From contig CBDUBA010000011.1 in NCBI GenBank assembly GCA_965365275.1, forward strand, positions 3,390-67,389: DNA of 64,000 nucleotides, given 5' to 3'. The position numbers and the translations under genes were made by a program. This DNA comes from JAGTVG01 sp965365275. GTDB taxonomy: Bacteria > Bacteroidota > Bacteroidia > Cytophagales > Cyclobacteriaceae. Shown in pieces: positions 24,777 to 34,285 of the stretch. The notes beneath the pieces are model-generated. The model was not told where the DNA came from. It searched no databases and saw nothing but the letters and a program-made list of their open reading frames with translations. The number at the start of each line of letters is the position of its first letter. Within the stretch, counting starts at the first letter, position 1.

Positions 24777-26150
24777 ATGGAAGTAGTATCAACGATAAGG
24801 CCACCATTGGTTACTGGTGGTAAGACAGCATCTGATGTGACCAACGATATCTGCCGGCAGGTAGAGGGGAAACCTTCGAAGTCCTGGTTGATGGGAATGG
24901 CCATATCGCTTACAGTTCTGGCTATAGGGCTATATGCGACGATCGTTTTATTATGGGAAGGAATTGGCGTCTGGGGTCTTAACAAGACCGTTGGATGGGC
25001 CTGGGATATTACCAACTTCGTCTGGTGGGTGGGTATAGGTCACGCCGGCACCCTGATCTCGGCCATTCTGCTGCTTTTCAGGCAAAAGTGGAGAATGTCA
25101 ATCAACAGGGCTGCAGAAGCTATGACCATCTTTGCTGTGATATGTGCAGCGATGTTCCCTGGCTTTCATATGGGAAGACTATGGCTTGGTTTTTACTGGG
25201 CGCTGCCTTTACCAAACACGTTTGGATCTTTATGGGTTAATTTTAATTCCCCTTTACTCTGGGATGTGTTCGCAATCAGTACCTATTTTACTGTTTCAGC
25301 TGTATTCTGGTATATCGGATTAATACCTGATTTTGCTACAATACGCGACCGTGCCAAGAATAAGATCTCGAAAATGATCTACGGAGCCTTAAGCTTCGGC
25401 TGGGATGGCGCCGCTAAAACATGGTCAAGGTACGAATCTGTGGCCTTGATACTGGCCGGATTAGCTACTCCGCTTGTTTTATCCGTTCATACCATCGTAT
25501 CGTTTGACTTCGCCACATCCGTTATACCGGGATGGCATACAACCATATTCCCTCCATATTTCGTGGCCGGTGCTATTTTCTCCGGATTTGCTATGGTAAT
25601 GACGCTTATGCTGGTAGCCCGGCATGTCATGAACCTTAAGGATTATATTACAATCTATCATATAGAATTGATGAATATAATCATCATTATTACGGGATCA
25701 ATAGTCGGTGTAGCCTACCTGACAGAATTATTCATTTCCTGGTATTCTGGTGTGCCGGCAGAACAGTATGCATTCCTGAACAGAGCTACAGGGCCTTACT
25801 GGTGGGCATACTGGACTATGATGACCTGTAACGTTATATCTCCACAGCTGTTCTGGATCAGGAAAATCAGGACCAGCATTGTAGCATCTTTCATATTATC
25901 CATAGTTGTGAATATTGGGATGTGGTTTGAACGTTTCGTGATTATTGTTACTTCTTTGCACAGGGATTACCTTCCGTCAAGCTGGGCCATGTTTTACCCG
26001 ACATTTTATGATGTGGGAGAATATCTCTTCTCTCTCGGGTTTTTCTTTACATGTTTCCTCCTGTTTGCGAAATTCTTCCCGGTAGTCAATATGGCTGAAG
26101 TAAAGAGCATTATTAAGTCTACAGGTTCTACCATAAAAACTTCGAAATAA
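24777..26150 (+). CDS. actC: Alternative complex III membrane subunit ActC (NrfD-like)
   Basis: A 457-residue integral membrane protein of the NrfD/PsrC family with about ten hydrophobic helices. It provides the main quinol-binding site of alternative complex III, next to the iron-sulfur subunit ActB. Typical stretches are GHAGTLISAILLLFRQKWR, which lies at the helix 2 region, and ATPLVLSVHTIVSFDFA in the second half. The C-terminal half repeats the four-helix-bundle pattern, as in ActF. It starts 9 bp after actB, and actD begins directly after its stop. Confidence 0.95.
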   Translation: MEVVSTIRPPLVTGGKTASDVTNDICRQVEGKPSKSWLMGMAISLTVLAIGLYATIVLLWEGIGVWGLNKTVGWAWDITNFVWWVGIGHAGTLISAILLLFRQKWRMSINRAAEAMTIFAVICAAMFPGFHMGRLWLGFYWALPLPNTFGSLWVNFNSPLLWDVFAISTYFTVSAVFWYIGLIPDFATIRDRAKNKISKMIYGALSFGWDGAAKTWSRYESVALILAGLATPLVLSVHTIVSFDFATSVIPGWHTTIFPPYFVAGAIFSGFAMVMTLMLVARHVMNLKDYITIYHIELMNIIIIITGSIVGVAYLTELFISWYSGVPAEQYAFLNRATGPYWWAYWTMMTCNVISPQLFWIRKIRTSIVASFILSIVVNIGMWFERFVIIVTSLHRDYLPSSWAMFYPTFYDVGEYLFSLGFFFTCFLLFAKFFPVVNMAEVKSIIKSTGSTIKTSK

Positions 26151-26678
26151 ATGGAATTGAATAAGAAATTTATAGTAGGTGTATATAGTGATCCTGATGA
26201 GGTTGTCAGTGCGGTTAAGAAAATCCGTGCAAACAAGATCAAGGTTCATGAAGTTTATTCTCCATTTGCCATACATGGGATAGACGATGCCTTGGGCTAC
26301 AAGCGTTCCAGGTTACCCATAGCCGCCTTTTTGTTTGGTATGTTAGGTACAATCCTGGCTTTGACTATGCAGTTCTGGATGATGGGAATTGACTGGCCGA
26401 TGATCATTGGGGGTAAGAACTTTGCATCATTACCGCCTTTTATCCCTGTAACTTTTGAATTGACAGTATTGATCTCAGCCCTTGGAATGGTTGGTGTTTT
26501 TATGGTGGCCTCAGATCTCAAACCATACAAAAAAGTGAGATTAATGGATACACGGATCACCGATGATAAACACGTGATCGCTATAGATCTGGGTGCTAAT
26601 AGTGGTGCATCGGACGAAATAAAAAAACTTTTGAAAGAAACAGGCGCTGAAGAAGTCAACGAAAAGAATTTTGAATAA
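26151..26678 (+). CDS. actD: Alternative complex III subunit ActD (DUF3341)
   Basis: A 175-residue protein of the DUF3341 family. The N-terminal soluble part includes KFIVGVYSDPDEVVSAVKKI and the conserved YSPFAIHGIDDALGYKRSR. Two transmembrane helices follow (about 55-75 and 100-120) and then a short cytoplasmic tail. It is a structural subunit of alternative complex III and has no cofactor. Its ATG touches the stop of actC, and its stop lies just before the actE start, so the cluster is tightly packed. Confidence 0.94.
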   Translation: MELNKKFIVGVYSDPDEVVSAVKKIRANKIKVHEVYSPFAIHGIDDALGYKRSRLPIAAFLFGMLGTILALTMQFWMMGIDWPMIIGGKNFASLPPFIPVTFELTVLISALGMVGVFMVASDLKPYKKVRLMDTRITDDKHVIAIDLGANSGASDEIKKLLKETGAEEVNEKNFE

Positions 26679-26691
26679 TCAAATGATTGTG

Positions 26692-27318
26692 ATGAATAGA
26701 ATAGTATCATATATCGGATTGATCGTTATTGGAGGAATAATAATTTCCTGTAGTGCTAAAGATGACTACCAGGGTCTCGAATATGCCCCAAATATGTACC
26801 ATAGCGTTCCCTATGAGCCAATGACTCAAATAACCGATAAAGATGCTGGCAGCTGGGTGAACTCGGACAGCGATATATACGGGGAGTATTTTAATTCCAA
26901 TCCGAACAACCCGCATATGATGAATCTGAGAACGCCTCCGGCCAATGTGGTAGCAAGAACTAAAAATGGTTTCCTTCCCTATCGCGTTCATAAGGATAGC
27001 ATTGAATATGCCGGCAAATATGTGAAGAATCCTTTAGATTCCACCGCTGAGGTGTTAACACAGGGTAAGGCCTTATTTGAAATATTTTGCATCTCGTGCC
27101 ATGGAGCTACAGGACAGGGTGATGGGCTTGTAGGGCAGGTAATGCTGGGAGTCCCGGCCTATAACGTTGGAAGGGTAAAAGACTTGACAGAAGGATGGAT
27201 ATTCCATACCATAACCTGGGGCCGGGGCAGGATGTATCCTCTGGGTCCTCAGATACCGATTGAAAACCGGTGGAAGATCGTTAGATATGTTCAAACTTTA
27301 CAGAATCAACCGAATTAA
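26692..27318 (+). CDS. actE: Alternative complex III cytochrome c subunit ActE
   Basis: A monoheme cytochrome c lipoprotein. The N-terminus MNRIVSYIGLIVIGGIIISC ends in a lipobox-like sequence with Cys20, so the protein is probably lipid-anchored. The heme site is CISCHGATGQGDG, and the Met ligand is likely within GRGRMYPLGPQI. The conserved DUF-like front part has YEPMTQITDKDAGSW. Starts at 26683 (ATG) or 26671 (TTG, overlapping actD) are also in frame; I prefer 26692 for the cleanest lipoprotein signal. It receives electrons from ActA and passes them to the oxidase or a soluble carrier. Confidence 0.93.
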   Translation: MNRIVSYIGLIVIGGIIISCSAKDDYQGLEYAPNMYHSVPYEPMTQITDKDAGSWVNSDSDIYGEYFNSNPNNPHMMNLRTPPANVVARTKNGFLPYRVHKDSIEYAGKYVKNPLDSTAEVLTQGKALFEIFCISCHGATGQGDGLVGQVMLGVPAYNVGRVKDLTEGWIFHTITWGRGRMYPLGPQIPIENRWKIVRYVQTLQNQPN

Positions 27319-27332
27319 AGATCAGTATAAAT

Positions 27333-28616
27333 ATGAGTAAAGAAGTTTTTGTATTTACATCCTCGACCAAAAAGAAAATTCTGATCCTTGGATTGGTGGG
27401 AATAGTATTGGCCGCAATCGGTATTGCCATCCTGGCATTTGGAGGTCACGGCCATGCAGCTGATGCCGGGCATGAAGCTTCAGGCCATTCATTCCACTGG
27501 ACACATCGATTATTTGCAGACTTGTGGATCAACAATGTATACTTCCTGGGTCTGGCCATCATAGGTCTGTTCTTCTTTGCTGTTCAATACGCTGCTCAGG
27601 CAGGCTGGTCATCCGCACTGATCAGGATACCACTTTCTTTTGGCTCCTGGTTGCCCTTTGCATTTGTTCTTACACTGGTTGTATTTTATCTCGCCAATTT
27701 TAGTTCGCACTGGCATATGTTCCATTGGCTGGACCAATCATTGTATAGTGAAACCCTGGCTGATGGATCGGTTAACCCTAATTATGATTACATCATAGCA
27801 GGCAAAGAGGCCTATCTGAACCTGCCATTCTATCTCATCAGGATGGCGGGAATTTTCCTGGTTTGGATTGTGTTCTTTTTTATTATGAGAAAAATAAATT
27901 TCGCAGAAGATATTACGGCTGGTGTCAACAACTATCGTAAACTGATACGCCTGTCCGCTATCTTTATTATATTCTTCGCATTATCATCAGCCGTTGGTTC
28001 CTGGGACTGGATCATGTCTATTGATACACACTGGTTCAGTACAATGTTTGGATGGTATGTCTTCGCCAGCTGGTTTGTAGCCGGTGTGGCTGGCATAACC
28101 CTGCTTGTCCTTTTATTAAAAGAGAACGGGTACCTGCCTATGATAACAGAAAACCATATGCATGATCTTGGAAAATACGTCTTTGCCTTCAGTATTTTCT
28201 GGACGTATATCTGGTTTTCTCAATATCTGCTGATCTATTATGCGAATATTCCTGAAGAATCTATATACTTTATAGAGAGGTTAAAAAGTGATTTCTACAC
28301 CCCAGTTTTTTTCCTCAATATTATTATAAACTTTTTCTTTCCTTTCTTAGTTCTTATGACAAGGGATGCAAAGAGGCACGGGGTATTTCTGAAGATTGTG
28401 TGTGTTGTCGTCCTGTTCGGGCATTGGCTTGACTTCTACCTGATGGTCACACCAGGCACTCTTCAGGAAAATGGTGGATTTGGTTTCCTTGAGATTGGAA
28501 CCATTCTGGTATATGTGGCTGCCTTTTTGTATGTCGTTTTGAACAGTCTTACAAAATCAGCCCTCGTGCCTAAAAATCATCCGATGTTGCAGGAGAGTAT
28601 GCACCATCATATTTAG
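27333..28616 (+). CDS. actF: Alternative complex III membrane subunit ActF
   Basis: A 427-residue multi-spanning membrane protein, the second NrfD-like subunit of alternative complex III, with about ten hydrophobic helices. It carries conserved stretches such as IPLSFGSWLPFAF, the loop NYRKLIRLSAIFIIFFAL and the sequence VGSWDWIMSIDTHWFSTMFGWYV split over a loop. Near the C-terminus, HWLDFYLMVTPGT is characteristic of the family. A His-rich segment (GGHGHAADAGHEASGHSFHW) follows the first helix and might bind metal or protons at the periplasmic side. It closes the act block, and a 154-bp gap separates it from the oxidase genes. Confidence 0.95.
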   Translation: MSKEVFVFTSSTKKKILILGLVGIVLAAIGIAILAFGGHGHAADAGHEASGHSFHWTHRLFADLWINNVYFLGLAIIGLFFFAVQYAAQAGWSSALIRIPLSFGSWLPFAFVLTLVVFYLANFSSHWHMFHWLDQSLYSETLADGSVNPNYDYIIAGKEAYLNLPFYLIRMAGIFLVWIVFFFIMRKINFAEDITAGVNNYRKLIRLSAIFIIFFALSSAVGSWDWIMSIDTHWFSTMFGWYVFASWFVAGVAGITLLVLLLKENGYLPMITENHMHDLGKYVFAFSIFWTYIWFSQYLLIYYANIPEESIYFIERLKSDFYTPVFFLNIIINFFFPFLVLMTRDAKRHGVFLKIVCVVVLFGHWLDFYLMVTPGTLQENGGFGFLEIGTILVYVAAFLYVVLNSLTKSALVPKNHPMLQESMHHHI

Positions 28617-28770
28617 TGAAGTTTTAAGCTGGATCGGTCCGGAAACGATGGGTTGATATGAAAATTTCCATCTTTTCTGTTGAAATCCGCTTAAAATATA
28701 ATGAATTCGGATATGTTTTTTGCAAATCCGTGTTTAATGATTAGATTCGAAGTTTATTTTATAAAGAACT

Positions 28771-29805
28771 ATGGTCGTAACTGTTATTTTAATAGGTTTA
28801 GTATTAATTATTGCGATCCTTGTAGTGGTATACAGGATCCATTCTCTTGTCGATGTGGCAAGGGGCAATCACAAGAAAAAAGTTACCGGAAGTAACGGGG
28901 TAAATGCAGCCTTATTATTTGCTTTTCTGGTAATAAGCATGATCCTTCTTATCTGGTACTCTGTAAGCAGATTTGATGTTTACAGTCTGCCTGTCGCTTC
29001 TGAACATGGTATATCGACAGACAATCTTTTCTGGGTAACCATGGCCGTGACCGGTATCGTTTTCATAATAACACAGATCCTCCTGTTTTATTTCTCATAC
29101 CGTTACCGGTATAAGTCGAAATCCAAAGCGTTGTTCTTTCCTGAGAACAATAGGTTGGAGATGATTTGGACGATAGTACCAGCCATTGTGCTGGCCTTAC
29201 TGATATTCTCCGGTCTGAAGATATGGAATCAGGTTACAGCAGACCCACCCGAGGAAGCAGAAATCGTGGAGATTATGGGTTATCAGTTCGCCTGGAAAAC
29301 CCGTTATCCGGGAAAAGATGGTCAGCTTGGCAAATATGACTACCGACTGATTGATGCAACCAATGAATTTGGAATTGATTTCCGGGATAAGGCCGCCTTC
29401 GATGATTTTACTCCCAGAGAGATCCATATTCCTAAGGGGAAACCGGTATTGCTGAAGATCAGGGCTAGGGATGTGCTTCATAGTGTCTTCGCACCACACT
29501 TCAGACTTAAAATGGATGCTGTTCCCGGAATGCCTACTAGTTTCTGGTTTATTCCCAACAAAACAACTGAAGAAATGCGAATTGAGACCGGTAATCCGGA
29601 CTTTAACTATGAGATAGCCTGTACGGAAGTATGTGGCAGGGGACATTTTTCCATGAGAATGCTTGTCGTTGTTGAAGAACCGGAAGCTTATGAAAAATGG
29701 AAATCAGAACAGGAATCCTGGCTTAGTAAGAACCAGGAATACCTGGCTAAGGTACCTGAGGACCTGCAGGAACTGGCCCTGATTAAAACAGGAATAGATC
29801 AATAA
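28771..29805 (+). CDS. coxB: Cytochrome c oxidase subunit II
   Basis: Carries the dinuclear CuA centre that accepts electrons for the aa3-type oxidase. The protein has 344 residues with about four hydrophobic helices in the first 150. A soluble cupredoxin domain follows with the CuA ligands: His in DVLHSVFAP, then Cys-x3-Cys in ACTEVCGRGHFSM, with the final His and Met. The aromatic stretch GYQFAWKTRYPG marks the electron-entry site. No fused cytochrome c domain is present, so the donor is ActA/ActE or another cytochrome. The start MVVTVILIGLVLIIA is preceded by no strong Shine-Dalgarno sequence, as is usual here. Confidence 0.95.
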   Translation: MVVTVILIGLVLIIAILVVVYRIHSLVDVARGNHKKKVTGSNGVNAALLFAFLVISMILLIWYSVSRFDVYSLPVASEHGISTDNLFWVTMAVTGIVFIITQILLFYFSYRYRYKSKSKALFFPENNRLEMIWTIVPAIVLALLIFSGLKIWNQVTADPPEEAEIVEIMGYQFAWKTRYPGKDGQLGKYDYRLIDATNEFGIDFRDKAAFDDFTPREIHIPKGKPVLLKIRARDVLHSVFAPHFRLKMDAVPGMPTSFWFIPNKTTEEMRIETGNPDFNYEIACTEVCGRGHFSMRMLVVVEEPEAYEKWKSEQESWLSKNQEYLAKVPEDLQELALIKTGIDQ

Positions 29806-29852
29806 TTTCCAGGATTCGGGAATAAATCGTTTATAAGAAATTAATATAAAAT

Positions 29853-31703
29853 ATGTCCACTAAAAATATCGAACTAGAAGCCGAGATACATGAGCATGAA
29901 CATGATCATGAGCATCATCAGAGCTTTATAACGAAATATATTTTCAGTACCGACCATAAGGTTATTGCAAAACAATATCTGTTCACCGGAATACTCTGGG
30001 CCTTTATAGGTGGCTTACTATCTGTTGTTTTCCGTTTACAACTTGGTTTTCCTGACATGGATCTGGAATGGATGAGACCGTTTTTCGGGAAATGGATCAC
30101 GGTGAACGGAAAACTGGATCCGGAATTTTACCTGGCATTGGTCACCATGCATGGTACAATAATGGTATTTTTCGTGTTAACAGCAGGCCTGAGCGGTACC
30201 TTCAGCAATTACCTGATACCCCTGCAGATCGGTGCCCGTGATATGGCATCCGGGTTCATGAATATGCTTTCTTACTGGTTCTTTTTTGCATCCAGTGTGG
30301 TCATGTTTCTTTCATTCTTTATAGAAACCGGTCCTGCCTCAGGTGGCTGGGTGGTTTATCCGCCGCTGTCGGCATTACCGCAAGCCATGTCAGGATCAGG
30401 TCTTGGGATGACCATGTGGCTGGTCGCCATGGCATTGTTCATCGCCTCAACACTCCTGGGTGGTATCAACTATATAACCACAGTAATTAATCTGCGAACA
30501 AAGGGAATGTCGTTTTCCAGATTACCGCTGACCATATGGGCATTTTTTCTGACTGCCATAATTGGATTATTATCTTTCCCGGTATTGTTAGCGGCTGCCT
30601 TATTGTTGATACTCGACAGGAGTTTTGGTACCAGTTTCTACCTTGCAGAAATATTTATCAATGGAGAGGCACTGCCCAATATGGGGGGTAGCCCGATATT
30701 GTATCAGCACTTATTCTGGTTCCTTGGTCATCCGGAAGTATATATTGTGCTTCTTCCGGCCCTTGGAATTACCTCCGAAGTGATAGCTACCAATTCAAGA
30801 AAACCCATTTTCGGCTACAGGGCCATGATTGGATCCATGTTGGGAATTGCCATACTTTCCTTTATTGTCTGGGCCCATCACATGTTTGTGACAGGGATGA
30901 ATCCGTTTCTCGGATCCATATTTATGCTGTTGACGTTGATTATCGCGGTTCCCAGTGCTGTAAAAGTATTTAATTACCTGACTACATTGTGGAAAGGGAA
31001 TATAGTTTTTACCCCAGCCATGTTGTTTTCCATAGGACTGGTTTCGTTCTTTATATCCGGGGGATTGACCGGAATATTCCTGGGCAATTCAGCCATTGAT
31101 ATACAGTTGCATGACACGTATTTTGTAGTCGCCCATTTCCATCTGGTCATGGGAAGCGCTGCCTTCTTTGGAATGATGGCAGGCGTATACCACTGGTTCC
31201 CGAAGATGTTTGGAAGGATGATGGACGAGAAGTTAGGCTATGTCCATTTCTGGTTAACTTTCATTGGTATTTATCTGGTATTTTTCCCAATGCACTATAT
31301 CGGAATAGCAGGCTTCCCACGAAGGTATTATTCCTTTACCAACTTTGATGCATTCAGTATGTTCACAGATCTGAACTCTTTTGTAAGTGTGGCCGCAATA
31401 ATCACATTTGGAGCTCAGATCATATTTGCATTTAATTTCCTCTACAGTATTTTCAAAGGGAGACTTGCCCCGGCTAATCCGTGGCGGTCCAATACCCTGG
31501 AGTGGACCACACCCCGTAATCCGGGACATGGTAACTGGCCTGGAAAGATCCCGGAGGTTTATCGCTGGCCGTACGATTACAGTAAGCCAGGAGCAAAAGA
31601 AGATTTCATACCGCAAAATATTCCATATTCCCAAACTCCGGAATCCAATCTGCCATTTGAAAAAGACCTGATCGATAAAGAAAAGGAGGAAAAAGAATCT
31701 TAG
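29853..31703 (+). CDS. coxA: Cytochrome c oxidase subunit I
   Basis: The catalytic subunit (616 residues, at least twelve helices) reduces O2 to water at the heme a3-CuB centre and pumps protons. Motifs seen are the heme a ligand His in LVTMHGTIMVFF, CuB ligand region FLGHPEVYIVLLPALG with the cross-linked His/Tyr pair, WAHHMFVTGMNP with the other two CuB His residues, and HDTYFVVAHFHLVMG with the heme ligands. A His-rich N-terminus (HEHEHDHEHHQ) precedes the first helix. It follows coxB after 47 bp and its stop directly touches the start of the heme A synthase gene. Confidence 0.97.
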   Translation: MSTKNIELEAEIHEHEHDHEHHQSFITKYIFSTDHKVIAKQYLFTGILWAFIGGLLSVVFRLQLGFPDMDLEWMRPFFGKWITVNGKLDPEFYLALVTMHGTIMVFFVLTAGLSGTFSNYLIPLQIGARDMASGFMNMLSYWFFFASSVVMFLSFFIETGPASGGWVVYPPLSALPQAMSGSGLGMTMWLVAMALFIASTLLGGINYITTVINLRTKGMSFSRLPLTIWAFFLTAIIGLLSFPVLLAAALLLILDRSFGTSFYLAEIFINGEALPNMGGSPILYQHLFWFLGHPEVYIVLLPALGITSEVIATNSRKPIFGYRAMIGSMLGIAILSFIVWAHHMFVTGMNPFLGSIFMLLTLIIAVPSAVKVFNYLTTLWKGNIVFTPAMLFSIGLVSFFISGGLTGIFLGNSAIDIQLHDTYFVVAHFHLVMGSAAFFGMMAGVYHWFPKMFGRMMDEKLGYVHFWLTFIGIYLVFFPMHYIGIAGFPRRYYSFTNFDAFSMFTDLNSFVSVAAIITFGAQIIFAFNFLYSIFKGRLAPANPWRSNTLEWTTPRNPGHGNWPGKIPEVYRWPYDYSKPGAKEDFIPQNIPYSQTPESNLPFEKDLIDKEKEEKES

Positions 31704-32786
31704 ATGGCCAATGAGAAAAACCATATCGCTTTATTCAGGAAGACCAGCAGGATTACCCTGATTGCCGTGTATGTTTTAATTCTGGTCGGGGGGATCGTAC
31801 GCAGTACTGGATCAGGTATGGGTTGCCCCGATTGGCCAAAATGTTTTGGCATGTGGATACCTCCGACAGATGAGTCGCAATTGTCGGATACCTACAAAGA
31901 GGATTTCGTGGAGTACCGTAAAAACAAGAATATTAAATTTGCTGCCTATCTGGATATTATGGGATTCACGGAAAAAGCCGAGCAGGTCCGCAATGATCAA
32001 TCCATTTTAACTGAAACTGAATTTAACGTTACCAAGACCTGGACGGAGTATATTAATCGTCTTATCGGTGCAGTGATCGGGCTTTTGATCATTATTAATT
32101 TTATGGCTTCACGGAAGTTTCTTAAAAACGATAAAACAATATTTATGTGGTCTCTGATATTGGTAATCATGGTAATATTTCAGGGGTGGATTGGTTCTGT
32201 GGTGGTATCGACAAATCTTCTTCCATGGATGGTGACAATCCATATGTTACTGGCCATGCTGATTGTTGCTGTTTTGATATACCTGGTGTTTAAGGTTCGT
32301 AGTAAACCGGATCAATCTGTAAATATACCGGAGAAGAAGATGTTAAATTCTCTTATGATCATTTCAGGTATCTTAATTACATCTCAGATTCTACTCGGCA
32401 CACAAGTCCGGGAAGCTATTGATGAGGTGGCTGTGTCCATGAATTTCCAAAACCGTGATACATGGGTTGGCATGACAGGAATTTCTTTTGTGATACACAG
32501 GTCCTTGTCCATTTTGCTCCTGCTTTCCCAGATTGGGGTTTTCTATATTTTGTACCGGAACGGGTTACTAAAAACAGGATTGACTAATTATACCGGGATT
32601 ATACTGGGAATAATTATATTGGAAGTTCTTTTGGGCGTTATCATGTCATATTTTGGTATTCCTCCATTTGCACAACCATTACACCTGTTATTTGCCGTCA
32701 TTATTTTCGGATTGCAGTTTTTAGCTATTTTAATTTTAAATGGCAAAGACAATAAGGGTATTTATAAAACACAAATTGCTGTATAA
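31704..32786 (+). CDS. ctaA: Heme A synthase (COX15/CtaA family)
   Basis: Oxidises the methyl group of heme O to the formyl group of heme A, needed by subunit I. The protein has 360 residues and about eight helices. Helix 1 is followed by RSTGSGMGCPDWPKCFG, and the expected His residues lie in transmembrane helices (for example VTIHMLLAML and VIHRSLSILLL). The periplasmic loop of about 65 residues with YKEDFVEYRKNKNIKF is the form seen in Bacteroidota. The start and stop codons abut coxA and ctaB with no gaps, so translation is probably coupled. Confidence 0.93.
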   Translation: MANEKNHIALFRKTSRITLIAVYVLILVGGIVRSTGSGMGCPDWPKCFGMWIPPTDESQLSDTYKEDFVEYRKNKNIKFAAYLDIMGFTEKAEQVRNDQSILTETEFNVTKTWTEYINRLIGAVIGLLIIINFMASRKFLKNDKTIFMWSLILVIMVIFQGWIGSVVVSTNLLPWMVTIHMLLAMLIVAVLIYLVFKVRSKPDQSVNIPEKKMLNSLMIISGILITSQILLGTQVREAIDEVAVSMNFQNRDTWVGMTGISFVIHRSLSILLLLSQIGVFYILYRNGLLKTGLTNYTGIILGIIILEVLLGVIMSYFGIPPFAQPLHLLFAVIIFGLQFLAILILNGKDNKGIYKTQIAV

Positions 32787-33686
32787 ATGAGTGAAAGTCA
32801 TATTACGACCATAAATGTTGAACATGGAATAGTTGCCAGGCTTGGTGCTTTCATTGAGCTGCTTAAGCTTCGACTTTCCTTCCTGGTCGTATTTTCATCT
32901 GCCTTTGGCTATATACTTGGCAGTAGTGGTTCTTTTGAATGGATGTCATTGCTTATGTTCTGCCTGGGAGGATTTTTAATATCCGGAAGCGCAGTAACGC
33001 TTAATCAGGTCAGTGAAGTCGAATATGACCGGAAGATGAAAAGAACAAAAACAAGACCTTTACCTACTGAAAGAGTCTTTGATAAAGAAGCCTTAATATA
33101 TGCTATAATATTAGCTTTCGCTGGCACATTGGTCCTTTTCTATTTTACCAATATCCTGACCACGGTCTTGTCAATGGTATCTCTTGTATTGTATGTATTT
33201 ATATATACCCCCCTCAAAAGAATTGGTCCAATTGCTGTACTTGTTGGAGCAATACCTGGTGCCTTGCCCCCGCTTCTTGGATGGACAGCTGCAACCGGGA
33301 TGTTGTCACACGAAGCACTGATCATATTTGGGATCCAGTTTATCTGGCAATTTCCTCACTTCTGGGCTATAGCCTGGATAGCTGATGAAGACTACAAAAA
33401 AGCAGGATTTAAATTGTTGCCTGGGAATGGTGAAAAAAATATAAATACAGCCTTTCAGATCATGATCTATACCCTGTTTCTTATTCCATTGGGGCTCTTG
33501 CCAACTGTTTTTGGTCTGACAGGCGTAATATCAGGTGCAATTGCCACCCTTTGTGGAGTGCTTTTCCTTGCCCAGACCTTCAGGCATATGAAGAACTGTA
33601 ACAGGAATACAGCATTAACAATAATGTATTCCTCATTTCTATATTTACCAATTGTGCAGATAGCTTATTTGATTGATAAAATATGA
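32787..33686 (+). CDS. ctaB: Heme O synthase (protoheme IX farnesyltransferase)
   Basis: Adds a farnesyl group to heme B to make heme O, the precursor of heme A. This UbiA-superfamily protein of 299 residues has about eight or nine helices. The first aspartate-rich motif is NQVSEVEYDRKMKRTKTRP. A second conserved loop comes after the PHFWAIAWIADEDYKKAGF segment. It has the size and motif order of CtaB. It sits directly after ctaA, and its last four bases overlap the ATG of the subunit III gene (ATGA). Confidence 0.95.
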   Translation: MSESHITTINVEHGIVARLGAFIELLKLRLSFLVVFSSAFGYILGSSGSFEWMSLLMFCLGGFLISGSAVTLNQVSEVEYDRKMKRTKTRPLPTERVFDKEALIYAIILAFAGTLVLFYFTNILTTVLSMVSLVLYVFIYTPLKRIGPIAVLVGAIPGALPPLLGWTAATGMLSHEALIIFGIQFIWQFPHFWAIAWIADEDYKKAGFKLLPGNGEKNINTAFQIMIYTLFLIPLGLLPTVFGLTGVISGAIATLCGVLFLAQTFRHMKNCNRNTALTIMYSSFLYLPIVQIAYLIDKI

Positions 33687-34270
33687 ATCAGGCAATAGAG
33701 AATATTGAAATTATAAAGGATCGCAGGGCGATGGGCATGAACCCGTCCAAGTTTATCGTATGGTTGTTTATCGTTTCCATTACCATGTTATTCGCAGCGC
33801 TTACCAGCGCCTACATTGTAAAACAATCTGGCGGGGAATGGTTGAATTTTAACCTGCCAGGGATGTTCTGGATCACTTCCGTAATAATAATTGTAAGCAG
33901 CATCACCATGCAACTTGCCTTAATCTCGGCAAGGGCTGATCAGTTCAAAAGGCTACGAGGGTACCTGATTGTAACGGCAGTGCTTGGACTGGCATTTCTG
34001 ATCGGGCAGTATCAATCTTGGCAGCAACTCGTGGAAATGGACGTATATTTTGTCGGAAATCCTGCCGGTTCTTTTTTATACGTTCTCACAGGTTTGCATG
34101 CCGTACACATAATCAGCGGGTTGATATTTCTGTTAATTGTGATCGTATCATCATTTAAATTAAAAATACATTCCAGGAGTATAATAAGAATAGAAATGTG
34201 CACCACGTACTGGCATTTTCTGGGTGGTTTATGGTTGTACCTTTTTCTGTTCCTGAAATTAAATCATTAA
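33683..34270 (+). CDS. Cytochrome oxidase subunit III-like protein (first copy)
   Basis: A 195-residue protein with five hydrophobic helices belonging to the heme-copper oxidase subunit III family. It is the short form that lacks the first two helices of mitochondrial subunit III. Typical elements are MLFAALTSAYIVKQSG and LHAVHIISGLIFLLIV, and the final helix is CTTYWHFLGGLWLYLFLFL. It overlaps ctaB by four bases and is followed 15 bp later by a second subunit III gene. Such tandem pairs are common in Bacteroidota oxidase operons. Which copy is the true structural subunit cannot be read from the sequence. Confidence 0.92.
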   Translation: MNQAIENIEIIKDRRAMGMNPSKFIVWLFIVSITMLFAALTSAYIVKQSGGEWLNFNLPGMFWITSVIIIVSSITMQLALISARADQFKRLRGYLIVTAVLGLAFLIGQYQSWQQLVEMDVYFVGNPAGSFLYVLTGLHAVHIISGLIFLLIVIVSSFKLKIHSRSIIRIEMCTTYWHFLGGLWLYLFLFLKLNH

Positions 34271-34285
34271 TAAAAAACTAAATCT

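Noticed and set aside
28701..28895. Small plus-strand frame in the gap before coxB
   Set aside because: It overlaps the coxB start in another frame and shows no recognisable features. The gap more likely carries regulatory sequence.
31254..31724. Open frame of 156 codons opposite the end of coxA
   Set aside because: A shadow of the subunit I gene; its composition is not that of a plausible protein.
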